From assembly GCA_030596265.1 (NCBI GenBank), contig JAUVKM010000174.1:1-5264 (forward strand): DNA of 5,264 bases, written 5' to 3'. A program made the translations under genes and the position numbers. Origin of the DNA: Candidatus Cloacimonadota bacterium (GTDB taxonomy: Bacteria > Cloacimonadota > Cloacimonadia > Cloacimonadales > TCS61). The notes under the pieces were generated by a model. It did no database searches and was not told the origin of the DNA. It saw only the letters and a list, made by a program, of their open reading frames with translations. Below are positions 5,031-5,264 of this stretch, in pieces. Position 1 is the stretch's first letter. The number at the start of each line of letters is the position of its first letter.

Positions 5031-5264
5031 TTATTTAAATTGCTCCATTCCAGAAAAATCACGATAAGGATTAAAACTTTCTAATGCCCTCTTATCATCA
5101 GAGGAAAGTTTATTTGAAACAATTCGTGCAATAAGTTCACCCAATCCAGGACCAAGCATATAACCCTGTCCACACATTCCCACAGTATTTATCAAATTTA
5201 TAATTTCTCTTGATCTTCCCACTATTGGAAAACCATCCGGCGTCATCGGGTATTGTCCACGCCA
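5031..5264 (-). CDS. FAD-dependent oxidoreductase (DAO family), C-terminal 77 residues (cut by window edge)
   Basis: The frame is open to the window edge and the visible part begins WRGQYPMTPDGFPIVG. The pattern TPDGFPIVG, followed 17 residues later by GMCGQGYMLGPGLGELIARIV, is the C-terminal FAD-binding part of the glycine/D-amino-acid oxidase (DAO) family. There the TPDG.P.IG loop and the GxGxxxxPGLGELIA helix pack on the flavin. The protein would oxidise an amine, amino acid or related substrate, but the N-terminal FAD Rossmann motif and the substrate pocket are outside the window, so the substrate cannot be named. An internal methionine (ATG at 5246-5244) falls inside the conserved motif and is not the true start. 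The gene ends with TAA at 5033-5031 and is followed after 64 bp by the DUF362 iron-sulfur gene on the same strand, which might act in the same redox pathway. Confidence 0.85.
   Translation of the reverse strand, partial: WRGQYPMTPDGFPIVGRSREIINLINTVGMCGQGYMLGPGLGELIARIVSNKLSSDDKRALESFNPYRDFSGMEQFK

Overview
The window is AT-rich, and every gene I can support lies on the minus strand. It suggests a Gram-negative bacterium of the FCB group. The main evidence is the 827-residue secreted protein, which ends in a C-terminal sorting/FlgD-like domain with the signature NYPNPFNPVTTI, then VYNLRGQLV, then ASGVYFYKM, then KKMILMK. Such ends are common in Cloacimonadota, Ignavibacteria, Marinimicrobia and related phyla. 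I lean weakly towards Cloacimonadota, but the window alone cannot decide this.

In order of transcription (right to left):
- 5264-5031: the last 77 residues of an FAD-dependent DAO-type oxidoreductase.
- 5026-4971: eight degenerate 7-bp repeats that fill the gap and supply the ribosome binding site of the next gene.
- 4966-3854: a DUF362 protein with two C-terminal [4Fe-4S] ferredoxin motifs.
- 3777-3484: a small FtsB/DivIC-type septum protein with an oddly placed ribosome binding site.
- 3483-3257: an AT-rich gap with a candidate promoter and a 16-bp palindrome.
- 3256-773: a large multidomain exported protein (propeller-like region, two Fn3-like domains, jelly-roll, carboxypeptidase-regulatory-like domain, sorting domain).
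- 772-283: a 490-bp non-coding stretch packed with small palindromes, repeats and a good rho-independent terminator.
- 282-1: the N-terminus of a second exported protein, cut by the window edge.

The first two genes may be one transcript, since no terminator separates them. The septum gene may be read through or have its own promoter. The two exported proteins look like separate units, because a terminator lies between them.

I see no clear new multi-gene system. The most unusual material is non-coding. A 46-bp self-complementary element is flanked by an exact 14-bp direct repeat and sits inside the stop codon of the 827-residue gene without changing the protein. A 54/55-bp tandem array carries CGGAG hairpins whose arms differ in a compensatory way. 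Heptad arrays occupy two gaps. These point to small palindromic repeat families, probably dispersed through this genome, but that needs the rest of the genome to test.
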